64,000 nucleotides of DNA from Sipunculus nudus (lineage: Eukaryota; Annelida; Sipuncula; Golfingiida; Sipunculidae): positions 26,155,519 to 26,219,518 of the forward strand of contig CM049306.1 in NCBI GenBank assembly GCA_026874595.1. Reading direction: 5' to 3'. Below the pieces are notes generated by a model. That model ran no database searches and was not told the origin of the DNA. It was given only the letters and a program-made list of their open reading frames with translations. Positions within the stretch are counted from its first letter, which is position 1; every line of letters begins with the position of its first letter. Of this stretch, positions 1-11,178 are shown one piece after another. The translations under genes and the position numbers were made by a program.

Positions 1-870
1 AAATAAAAAATTGGTACCTTAAATTTTGCCCAACTTTGACCATGGCACGTTTTTTTACTGTAAGTACTGTGGATTTAATTTTCTCAGCATGTTTTTGTTA
101 GCATTTTGTCTGTTAACACCAAAAATTTGAAACCAGTTGATCAAAAACTGTAGATTTTATTCAAGTTTTCAAGCACCATGTAACAAATTGTTTACATCAA
201 GCTAGTGTTATGCAGTTTGCAAGAGCTCAGCTCCCCAGCTACAGCTCTCAGTTCCTAAAATTTGGCATACAATTAGATGTCTCCAAAATTCCCTACCATG
301 CCAAGAATTTGGTCACTAGGACTTAATACCTTTGAGATATTAATGAAAAACTTCATTTTTCCATTAAAAACCCATTGTTACACTTCAAGACTGCCTAATA
401 TCAAAACCACTGATGTGACTTTAATCATATATAATATACATATTTTTCTATACATTCTCTATGCATATGCCAGAAATGATGTCAGTATTGTGTAATTGTT
501 TTAAGTTATGGGCCCAAACATAATGCACTATGTAAAAAATCAAGAAATATATTTACTCCCTTAACAAGGGGATTGCTGAAGCTAGAGTTTTTTTGCCAGG
601 GATGTAACATTATTTAATCAAGATTCAATTGAATACCCCAAATTAGTCCTGAATTTTTCAAATTTTATATGTTATTAGTATAAATATAAAATAAGTACCT
701 TAAATTTTGCCCAACTTTGACCATGGCACATTTGTTTCCTGTGAGCACGGTTGATATAATTTTCATATCATGCACACAAGGATTTCAGCTTTTTAGTTTA
801 GAAAGCTGAAAGAAATTGGCCAAAAATTGTAGCTTTTATTAATGTTTTTATGAGACCATGTCAGACCTTA
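1..870. repeat. Dispersed repeat, copy 1 (inverted copy at about 25.17-25.91 kb)
   Basis: The segment matches, in inverse orientation, about 25170-25905. The 'accttaaattttgcccaact' stretch occurs twice inside this copy (from about 16 and 699) and once, reversed, near 25.34 kb. Both copies carry similar open frames (277-495 + and 25562-25765 -) that share words such as CYTSRLP, so the frames belong to the repeat and are not host genes. No terminal inverted repeats or target duplication were found, and the left end may lie outside the window. The class is unknown. Confidence 0.7.
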
Positions 871-2182
871 ACTCTCTCCAGCCCCTCTTGAGTCACCTGT
901 ATGTTGACCTTGTTGAACTTTCAGCAAATTATGCATGCTTGAGGCGAGCCATACACTGTTGCAGATAGGCAGCTTATGGCCAGCCACAGTTGATCCAGGT
1001 GTCCAACCCAACTCATCTAGTAGTTTTAACCAACAACATAACAATTAACAATAAATTAATAAATTTTAATGTTTTTTTAATAACAAATTAAAGAAAAATA
1101 AAAAAGAATTTGTTAGTTTATAATAACAAGAAATCAACTTGCAGTTACTGATGATAAAAGAATCTTGTATCGATGGATAGAATGTCACGTACTCCAAATA
1201 ACACCATGCAGTCACCTATGGTATTTTTCAGTTCAATTTTAATGATAAAAAAGTAAATCATATTATTCATTACTAATCATTAGGGATCATATGAAGGAAA
1301 TTAATGATAGACAAAGATGCAGTTGATATTATTAATCTAGATTCCTACTGTGTCTAGTGTGTACATTGATGTGAAATTAGTCAAAAATGAATATATTACA
1401 TTTTTTTTAAATATAAATAAAAGCCATAAAACCAGGTCTTTTGATCATAATTTAAATGTGTGAATTTTGTATATTCTGGATTCTCAACATAATTGTTTAG
1501 TGAAAACTGAATAAATGCCAGTAATGGTGGGAAAACTTTGCAGTTGTATTTAAATACGAATATTAATATGTACTCCATTATAAAATGTCTTGCATAAAGA
1601 ATTGGAATTCAGGTAAAAATGAAAGTATATGAATACCAGTGCAAATACTTTCAAAATGTATTCATGAATGCATTCATGAATATATTCTTTAATATTATTT
1701 TAATAATCATTTCAGTTATATTTCATTTTAAAAAATCATAAGATTCTCTTGTTATTTTTAACAAAAAATTATATTTGGGACAATATTTGTAATTTTTTTA
1801 ATAAATAGTTAAACTCTTATATCATATGTTCTGCTTATAAGTTATATGGCCAAGTCAAAATCTGTGTGACAATAGTACTCCATTTGTTAATAAAATAAAT
1901 GAAATCAATCCTCTTACCTGTCTCCAAAGATAATATCATAATCATACATAAGCTAAACACCAACAACTCATAATAAAGCTTATATTTATTACCACACCAA
2001 ACCAGCATATGCCTCATTCCTAAATCATATTTTTTAATCATATATAACAGCTGAGCGCCGTGACCCATAGGTCCCTTGTTATTTGATAAATCCCAGTAAT
2101 GTCCGTGAAATAATTTATTTTTTTACCCCGCTGTCTGAATTCTTTTAGAATCTCCCAAATAAAAACTTTCATGTGACGCGTT

Positions 2183-2258
2183 GGCTTTGTGGCCAATTGG
2201 ATAGAGGCGCTTGAACGGTTAGAATATTAACCTTATTCCCCTGGTTCAAACCTGTCAC
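2183..2258 (+). repeat. tRNA-like (Arg-type) SINE head or tRNA pseudogene
   Basis: The segment starts GGCTTTG. It has a recognisable A box (TGGCCAATTGG, 2190-2200) and B box (GGTTCAAACC, 2243-2252), about the spacing of RNA polymerase III internal promoters. The 5' half resembles arginine tRNAs. The anticodon stem and the acceptor-stem 3' strand do not pair well, so a working tRNA is unlikely; a tRNA-derived SINE head or pseudogene fits better. Confidence 0.5.
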
Positions 2259-3238
2259 TTTTTTTCCCCTTTTATGTTATTCCCCCGTCTCAGTTTAGAA
2301 ATATGATAACCATATTTTTTTTTTTATTTTTTTCTTTCCACTGGAATTAACAAACGTGTAAAATAAACATTTGATTTATTGAAATATATAAATAAATCTG
2401 GTGAGATTACATATTCACGGCTGTAATAAGTTCACTTGCCGCCAGGTGGCACCCGGAATAAATTTCATTAACGCCCTGAGAAAATCACCATTGCTTTTTA
2501 AGGGCGTATTTTGAAATCCATACAAATATGTAAGTAAATGAATTAAATGTTGCCATGAATTATTACAAAACAATAGCCCATTGTCTTACCGCTAATGATG
2601 CTACGCACCGACGTACGCCGTGAGAGACCCTTGCTAATGATGTTTTCCTTTCATGTCCAAACTGTGAAACCGATCGTTGCTTGTTTGTTTACCAATAATT
2701 TATTTGAAGTGTAATATTAAGGTGATCAGTGACTCCTGTCAATTTTGTTTGCACCATAGCCGTGATCAAACAAATTTGTAAACATACTAATGAGGTACAA
2801 ATTTAACAGTTTGGGGTAATAGATTACTGTAGTTCCATTGCCGGTAGCTGGATTTTTTGACGATCTTTATGATCTTTTGTGGCGGTCTGTGGGTTACAAA
2901 TGTTTAGTTTGTTCCGGCCGGCAGTACAGGCCGTCCCCGGCGGTTACCCCCGACCGGCGCGGCTAAAACCCTGTATATTATATATATATATGGTTTATAA
3001 AATGCCAGTTGGATATCTTTTTCGTCACCAGCAGCGCTCACATATATTCCCGAACAAGTGTTAAATAATAATTAACATGAGGGTTGCCGTATATCCTCTA
3101 TTATCGCCCACCGCCGATTCTCAGGTGTCAGACGATCTTCTCTCCTGCAATATTCTAATTTTTCATATTTTACATATAATAATTAGCACACTGAGAAAAA
3201 TAATTATTTTTTCCTGTACGAATTCAAGTAGACATTAC

Positions 3239-3239
<1 letters not shown>

Positions 3240-3332
<93 letters not shown>
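3240..3332. repeat. (TA)n microsatellite
   Basis: About 92 bp of uninterrupted TA dinucleotides, just upstream of the partial DD3-3 exons. Open frames reading YIYIYI across it on both strands are artefacts of the repeat. Confidence 0.97.
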
Positions 3333-3335
<3 letters not shown>

Positions 3336-3496
3336 CTATTGTTGTGGGTATCCAGCTATTTGTGGACATTTGAGTCCATAACCTATAAAAAAATTGGCAC
3401 CTCTGTATTATGATCAATGACCTAGGTCTAGACAGTGTCTGTAATTTGGAGGTTCCACTGTACACAGTGATGATAAATACTATCTGGTCATTACAG

Positions 3497-4247
3497 GCTC
3501 CAATTCTCACAACAATGGTAACCCAGCAGGGGACGGCCAGGCTGGTGACGCAGGAGAAGGAACAGGAGGTAGGGGGCACTTTTAACCAATTAACTATATA
3601 TCTATATATGTTGTAAAACAATTATCATTTATACATTAGTTTATTGTTATGGTGCTTTGTCATCCAGTTATTAAACTTTTTGCACAAAAATATTCAGTAA
3701 TTTCATTGATCTAGAATACTTTTGAAATGTTTAATATTAAATATTGGACCATCAAGCTTAATGATTTCTGTATAAAATTTCATCTTTTTATATGGTATCT
3801 TAGATCTGTTATCAAGTGACACAATATGTGCAGAGTTGAGTAAATTATAACACATTGGTGTATGTTTCAGGAACTGACAGAAATAACATGGTCCAGGTAC
3901 AAGACCTGAATGAGAACTTCCCTGTACCTTTTGAGAGAAGCACCATGTGGAACGCTGAGGTAAAGTGGATCTATCATGGCGTCACCAACCTGAAGCCCGA
4001 GGACCTGGCTGTCAACATCGCATCGTCAGGTTACTATCAATGTCTGAAGTCTGCCCAGTGTCCATCAAGTCTCAAAGCTCACGCCGCGGACACGAAGAAA
4101 CCGGAGATGAACAACCTGCTGAATAACGCTCCCGCATCATACGAGGGTGCCTTACTCAAGTTCAAGAAGGGGATTTATCATTATATCTGCTCCAGAAACA
4201 ACAACTTTACTAACAGGAGCCAGAAAGGAACCATTGTTGTGAAGTAA
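3497..4247 (+). CDS. DD3-3-like protein, last two coding exons (partial or truncated gene)
   Basis: Two exons, 3497-3568 (72 nt) and 3871-4247 (377 nt including TAA), have the same lengths and phases as the last two coding exons of the secreted DD3-3-like gene at 43530-52863. The first encodes a Gly/Asn-rich linker (starts [14 protein letters not shown], once a G from the previous exon is supplied). The second encodes the C-terminal domain, with a CLKSAQC cysteine pair, GIYHY and the double N-glycosylation sequon in NFTNRSQKG. The protein of the second exon differs from the other copy at only 3 of 125 residues. Acceptors are ttacag and tgtttcag; the donor is gtaggg. No homologue of the preceding exon, which contains [12 protein letters not shown], is visible in 1-3496, so the locus is either a truncated duplicate or a gene with a long intron reaching past the window edge. 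DD3-3 is a family named from a Dictyostelium cDNA; its biochemical function is unknown to me. The intact frame argues against an old pseudogene. Confidence 0.8.
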
Positions 4248-5677
4248 CTAAACTGTCTGTGTACACAAGAAATAAGCCTTGAACCTGAAACACATATTTT
4301 GTAACAACTTTGAAAATTGATAAAAAGCATGGTAATTTTACATGGTCTTTGGAGGAAATTTCAAAGGCTATGTATAAATCAGATCTCTAGAGTTTGGATC
4401 ATATTTGGTGATGTATTGTTGGTAAATGATACTTGTTCTAGATTATTGTATGACCAAACCCAGTGCCTGTAATTAGATCATGTGTAAAAGGAATCTTAAC
4501 TCTATATACCCGCCAGTCACATGACTGCCAGAGATTGCTGTTAATTATATTTTTTAGTAATCGGAAGTTTAATACCAGCATTTAATATCAGTATTTGTAG
4601 ATCTAACATGTAAATGTGTGTCCCATTTTATGGATTCATTTTGTTAGAACCCACCTGTTTTATACTCATCACAATATCAAACTACACACACTACAGTGCC
4701 TTCACAATATTTAATATTGTTTTCTGTAAATCAAAAATGAATATGTTGGTTATTTGTAAGACTACGTCTTTTGAGTAACATTCATGAATGCTCATTGGCA
4801 TTGAGGATCATAATATTTTCACTTGCATGTGATGACACCAATAAGTTTATTATGCATTTGCCATGTATCTTTCAACTTGCTGAGACTATTGGCCATGTTT
4901 AGGGTTTCTTTTTCAATAAAAGTCAGTATAACAGAGTAGATACATGAGTCTGTTAGAAAGGACCTTCAACAGGGTCATGGTTATGGTTACAGTCTAGAGC
5001 ATTTCTTCACCCTGCTTACAGTGAGATACCTTTGTATGGACTACATTCAAAAGAGTCTACCAGTACTCACTTTTCTACCCATTGGCCAAAGCCTGGACAG
5101 TACTTAGTTGCTTACCAGTTGCTTGAAACTTGTAATTTGTGAAGTAAGACCACATAAAAAATGATCTTTTCTACAGAATCTTGAACAAAAAATTAAATGT
5201 GCAAAGGTTTTTTTTTTAATTTACTGGTTCAGACAAATAAAAACTTTGCCAATTTGCAGATAGAATAATGTGCAGTAATTGTGCAGTGGAGCACATTTTC
5301 AGTGATACTTATACATGTTAAATGAGGTTTTGTATTGTTCATAGACCTAATGATTTCTTTGAAGGAATAAAGGCAAGACCAGCAGTTAGTAACATTAATC
5401 TTGGACTTGGTGCTTATTCACAAAAATAAAAACTTATTGTCCAAAAATAATAGGAAAAGAGATTCTGTGCATAAATACATAGTTGAATACATGAATTCTT
5501 TACATTATCTGATGTGTTATATATATATGCCATCCACAATGCTAGATTCACATTGTGTACAGAAGTTATATAAAGCTATGATGCTGACAAATCATGATAC
5601 TTGTATGTTACAGTAATGTTATATTTTCATATTTCTGACCTGCTGGCTCAGGTTGTATTGTAAGGTTATTATTATAT

Positions 5678-5683
5678 AATAAA
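5678..5683 (+). terminator. Candidate polyadenylation signal of the partial DD3-3 locus
   Basis: AATAAA lies 1.4 kb downstream of the stop codon, followed within about 20 bp by a GT-rich stretch (tcagtgtcctctgttc). Earlier AATAAA hexamers occur near 4915, 5226 and 5366, so the site used is uncertain. The 4248-5678 interval shows no other coding signal and is read here as 3' UTR or flank. Confidence 0.35.
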
Positions 5684-5699
5684 ACTGTCAAATCAGTGT

Positions 5700-7390
5700 C
5701 CTCTGTTCTTTTATATGGTATATCTGTCCTCCTGTTAAACACACAATAGACCCATCTGTTTTGGAGCATCACTAAAACTACACTCTATGGATTAATCTGA
5801 GAATATTATTAAATGCATCTCGATGTTTTCTGACTTCAGGTTCTGGATGTCCTTAAACTCTTGCCAATGTCTAAGTTTATATGTAATAAGGATGCTGTTT
5901 AATTCATTTTAAGAATTCTAATCAAATGCATTTCTTATTTTAAATCGTGTGTAGATTGGAAAATATGGATTTTTTTTTTAATTGATTTGGCATCATCATA
6001 ATCAAGTGATTGTATCCTTAGAAAAAAAATTGGCCGCTGATAAATCTTGTACGATAACTCAAAAAATATTTTACAGATCTTTACTACACTTGACGTGCAT
6101 AGATATGGGTGAGAGGAGGATGTCCTTTACTAGGGCAGTGATCTTGAATAGGTCCATATTTTGATTAAATCACACAAAATCTGAAATATCTGAAAGATTG
6201 CATGGATTGGTCCAAAAGTCAAGTTGATATAAGATCTTGGATAGCTATGTCTTGTACCCAAGACTGGTTGCACTACCTGTTATAATTTTATTTTTGCATC
6301 GTTTAATACCCCCATCATTGCCACTACAATTCCTATAGCTTTATAAGTAGAAAACTAATGGACAGATTATTTTCATATTATGCACATGCATAGCTATGAG
6401 TTGTAAGATGAAATCAATTTAATTTAGAGTCATGCATGACCTTTACTAGGAGTGGCCTTGACTCTGAATATTTCCATATTTGGTGGAAAACAAAGAAAAA
6501 CATTTTTTCTCAAGTGGATAGATGTATCTTTCAAAAAATCAAAATACCCCTGCAATTTTAGGTTTAATCTACAGAAAAGGATTTTTGTTAACTCTATTAT
6601 TTATTAAGTACTGCATGTTACCTTCAAATTTGTAACCAAAAATATTTCGACCAAGATCTCATATTTTCTTCAAGATTAGTGACCTTGACCTTGGTTTTCA
6701 AGGTCAAACCTGAAGAAAAATAGAATTTTGTGAAGCCAGTAACTTTTGGAAAACTGCTTTTCTTCCAATTTTGATACATGAATGGTCTCCACCAAGATGT
6801 TGGACAGGTTCAAACATTTGTGGCCTATACCCTGGTGGCCTAGTCAGGTGGTAGTATATGCTTCTGGGTATATCTTGGAAAGGGGTATGCTTTAATTTTC
6901 CAGGAATACTAATGGCATCTCAAGAAATTTCTAGTTGTTTTATTTATTTTTTGTGTGTGTGTGGGGGGCTGGGGCCCTGGGGGGGGGGGGGGTCCAATCT
7001 AGCTCCATTTATAAAGTTTAATGTTTGCCTATACATGTATCCCCCGACTGGTAGATGAAGTCATTCAGTTAAGGCCGGTCCATATCAACAATAATAATCA
7101 CCAATAATGTACAGTCATACTTGGTTTAGAGGTAATCTTGACAGGACAATTTCTTTGTTGCTTGCCAGAAATTTTCGATTTTGGCAAGCACGTTGGTCAG
7201 GAATGTATGCCTGTTTGAGGGTGGGTGTGTTTGTTTGTCAGTGTTCTCCTGACCAAAATTTGTAGCAATTGATTTGAAACATACAGGGTTGATTGAAAGT
7301 CAAAAGTCCTGGAAACTATTGTTTTTGGTCACCATAGGTCAAAGGTCAAGGTCATCAAAAACATAAAAAATTATTTTCATCACAATTTTG
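5700..7390. other. Intergenic, no gene recognised
   Basis: Only short unrelated open frames. Phrases such as 'aaggtcaaggtcat' and 'gaccttgacc' recur here and elsewhere in the window and look like decayed dispersed repeats. A poly-G run lies at about 6979-6991. Confidence 0.5.
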
Positions 7391-7399
7391 TCAATACTG

Positions 7400-8330
7400 G
7401 TCCTATCTCCACAAACTTTGGCTAATTTTCTTCTTCTGCATTTTCTTCATAACATGGTCTAGTCATCTTGTCTCAACTTTGTGTCGTTTTGTCAGTATTT
7501 CTATCTGTCAGTTGTCCTCAATTTCGTCTTTTTGCTGGTTCTTGTGTCTTAAATATAGCACTCTACAGGCCAATTTTGCAAGAATCATTTGAAACTGATA
7601 CATCTTATGTCTTGCACTAATACCTCTAAAATGATTTTTCATTTTTTTGGAAAATAGCTGCTAGGGGGCACTGCACTTGAAACACTACAATATAACATTT
7701 TTTGGCCATATCTCCAAAACTATATACCTGAATTACATTAAGTATAGCTTATTTTCTTCCTCTGAGTCTTCTGTATAACTTGGTCAAGTCATCTGGTCTC
7801 AACTTTGTCAGTTATTCTGTCTGTTTGTTTGTTGTTCTCAATTTTGCCTACTTGCTGGTTCTTGAGTCTTATATATAGCATTCTACAGGCCACAGTTTTG
7901 CAGGAATCCTTTTGGAACTGGAACATCTTATGTCATATACTAATATCTCAAAGGTGATTTTTCATTTTGGGATTTGGCCACTAGGGGGCACTGCATTCAA
8001 ATCACTTCAACATATCTTTTTTTTGGCCATATCTCCGAAAATATAAACCTTAATTATATAAACTATAGCTTATTTTTTTCCCTCTGGGTGTTCTTCATAA
8101 CTTGGTCAAGCCATCTGGTCTCAGCTTTGTGTCACATTGTCAGTATGTCTGTCTGTTTGTCACTTGGCCTAAATTTTGCCTTCTTGCTGGTTCTTGCCTC
8201 TTTAATACAGCATTCTACAAACCACCGTTTACCAGGAATCACTTTGTTACTTTCAACTATATCATAACAATTTCTTGAAGCTGAATGTGTATATTTAAAT
8301 TGGTCAAAATACAAGAACAAAGTCATGAAA
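7400..8330. repeat. Tandem repeat, about three units of about 323 bp
   Basis: The phrase (cataacatggtctagtcatc) and its variants recur near 7450, 7772 and 8097. Each is followed by a repeated Leu/Ser-rich pseudo-frame and the phrase 'ctagggggcactgca' where present. The open frame at 7974-8267 is part of the repeat. Its ends are not defined. Confidence 0.75.
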
Positions 8331-9120
8331 ACACGTCAAATTATAATTTCCATTGTAACTTTGGCAATATTGGTCAAATCTTTACAAACTAAAGCTCATT
8401 TACTTTCTCTTTGTCTTTTTTATGACATGTTCTGGTCATCTGTCATCAAATCTTGGTCAGAGTTTTTCCCGCAAGTGCATGACCTCTGGTCTTTAAACAA
8501 GCATATATGATTTTACACACAGATTTTTTATGTTGTGACAGGCAATAGTACTATATTTTTTCCTCAAATTTTACCTGCAAGTTATTTCTGACAATGTCTT
8601 GGATGAGTTTGAAAACTGGTGACCTAAACCTTCATCTTCAGGGTTCAATCTTTGAAAATATGGGATTTTTATTAACCCTTTAAATTTTGCGTATATGCAA
8701 AGACAAATTTTCTTTAAATTTGACACAAAAGTTGTTTCAACCTAGATCTCAAGAGGAGTTTTGAAAACTGGTGACCTTGATTTTAAGATAAAATCTTTAT
8801 AAATCTAGGATTTATTTTTAACCCATTAACTTTGTACTTCATATTTTTTCTTAAAATATAATAAACTAATTATTTCAACCAGGATTTTTGACAAATTCAT
8901 AAGCTGGTTAACTTGATCTTCAAGGTCAAAGGAGTTGAAAGAGGGAATTTTGTGAATAATTTTTAGGGTTAATTTTTGCTAACATTTGGGGATGAGGAGA
9001 GGTAGGGGATATAACTGGTTTTGCAACTGAAAAAGTAAAGCTATACTGGATCATATGTTTAGCTACATTCTGACAAATAATCAGTGTAAGAAACACCCTG
9101 AATATCAATAGCTTTTACAA
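8331..9120. other. Intergenic, no gene recognised
   Basis: AT-rich sequence with decayed dispersed-repeat phrases ('ctggtgaccttgat', 'cttcaaggtcaaagg'). No exon-like segment with splice sites and family similarity was seen on either strand. Confidence 0.45.
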
Positions 9121-9123
9121 TCC

Positions 9124-9129
9124 TTTATT
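9124..9129 (-). terminator. INTS13: Candidate polyadenylation signal of INTS13
   Basis: On the minus strand an AATAAA hexamer is followed by 'ggattgtaaaagc'. It lies 2.05 kb beyond the INTS13 stop codon, and 9130-11178 holds no other recognisable coding sequence, so that interval is read as a long 3' UTR. Other hexamers in the interval cannot be excluded. Confidence 0.3.
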
Positions 9130-11178
9130 TACAAAGTGGACAAACATACAAATTCTGTCTGAGCCGTTCACAAAGACACTGGTGAATGCATCACCACCTA
9201 TTAAAAATATATAACCAGCTTCACCATAACAAAAACATTCAACCCTGCAGTCCACAAGGTTTATTTAAACCTTCAATTGTCAGTGGTACACTGGATGAAA
9301 TATTTGTGGTATCATACCCTTTAATAAACAAGTTCCCTGTGAAGATTCCTATTATATTTGCTCATGATTAATTTGTGCTGACATTATACATATCACTCCC
9401 ACATGAATAATTTCAGGGAACACCAAATTTAAGGATTTCAACAAGGTCATAATATAAATACAGTAGAACCTCATATATTGGAATAGTTTTTGGGCATAAA
9501 ATTTGTTTGGATAAATGATGTTACGGATTTGCTAAGTAAACCATTTTCTGTAAGTAAAACCACAGGTAAGCGTGAACATAACACTCCAATATGCTAATCA
9601 TGCCAGTGACATTCTCATCTGAACATTTAGTCTCACGTCTTTTTATAAAAAGCTGCAACCATTTACAGTTATTGTAATCTTGTTCTAAAGAAAACTAACA
9701 ACTTTCTTTAAATACATTCAGCTTATAAAATATAATGAATTGACTGTTTTTGGTCAAAGCCCCCATAATAAATCTATGCACAATGCATTTTTGTTAACTA
9801 CTGCTGCCATCTATAGGCATTTTGCTGAACCAGATGTGCGCTCCTCTGTCTGCATTTGTTTTACTTCATGGGTGAGTGAATGCTACTCAGCTCATTATCC
9901 TCGGAGTCACAATATGTAATCTTGGAAAATTAATCATTCAAATGTTGTATTTATACTTTTCAGTTAATAGAGGAAAATTTTGGTTCCTTATTTAAAATTT
10001 CATTAAACATTTTTGGGGAAAAAGTGATTTGGAAATTTGACGTTCTTCTGTATGTGTAGACCTATTCCATATATACATATACTTTCATAAACTGCCACAA
10101 TGTTTAAAGTTATAGCTAATGACATTTTGTGAAACGTTATGGACAGGAATGCTGGAATTGAGGAGGAAATGGACAGATAAGGATCTTAAACACATTTAAA
10201 AATTTAATCTCAATAACAGTTTGCGAGCATGTCTCCAAGTACTGTGTTCTAAGCAGGAAAATCTTTTCAAGTATTATCTTGAACTGATCTACTATCTTCT
10301 TACATTACTTGGAATATTCAATCTGTGCATCACATACATTCAATCATAAGCTCTATATAAGTAAAAATAAAAAAAAATCAACAGTACTTTCTTTTTGAAA
10401 CTGCAGAGAACCAGTAAATTACATAAACAGTATAAAAGAAACTGAACTTTTCATAATTATCTTCATTTGGGTGTAAAAGTCTTAAAGTCTTCTGTTTCAT
10501 CTCAGCCGTTTCATTTTGTCTCACATTTTTTTATTTTTCATTCTTCAGAGTGATCCCTGTCTGCTGCCATATTGAGTGGTTCAGCATCTTTGCTTATTGT
10601 TTATAATTCACAGTGACCGACTGAGATCCCCCAGCTCATACATGGCTGTTTTTCATGCACATTATCACCTCTTGGAGCCAGTCTGTCCTTGCATTTCACT
10701 GAAACATAATACTGAGCTTTATAAGAAACCATCACTATTTACAATACAGACCTGTGCATAAAATACAAAATGAACTACTCATGCAGTTCTGGTCATTTAT
10801 CTTGGTACAACAGGAAAACTGGGGATCAAAGCTCAGTGAGTAATTTAAAGGACAACATGAAATACTGTTATTTTTTAATTATGTACTAGATTACTAAAAA
10901 CTACTTTTTCAGCAGATCAATGCACTTCATTTAAAGTGTACAAAGAAAATAATTAAATTTGGTTCATGTTAATTTAAGTTCACCTTATATTCGTATAAAT
11001 TAAGAAATATATTAAAGAATTTCTGTGATAGCATTTAACCTTAGGATCTCCTCAGTGACTTGTACATGTTCAATGCAGGTGACTAACACATTATATGTAT
11101 CCTCATAAAGACCTCTTAAACAAATGTTGTGTAAAATAATGATTAAATATCTGAAAACATGATATATGCTGATAAAAC

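Noticed and set aside
11-60. Search for bacterial features, CRISPR arrays and operons
   Set aside because: Intron-split genes, microsatellites and eukaryotic transposons throughout; no spaced direct repeats of CRISPR type.
277-495. 72-aa frame repeated in inverse at 25562-25765
   Set aside because: Both lie in copies of one dispersed repeat, without splice sites or a known domain.
3077-3621. Open frames with long YIYIYI tracts (also near 33994-34210, 37418-37856 and 49628-49862)
   Set aside because: They are translations of TA microsatellites.
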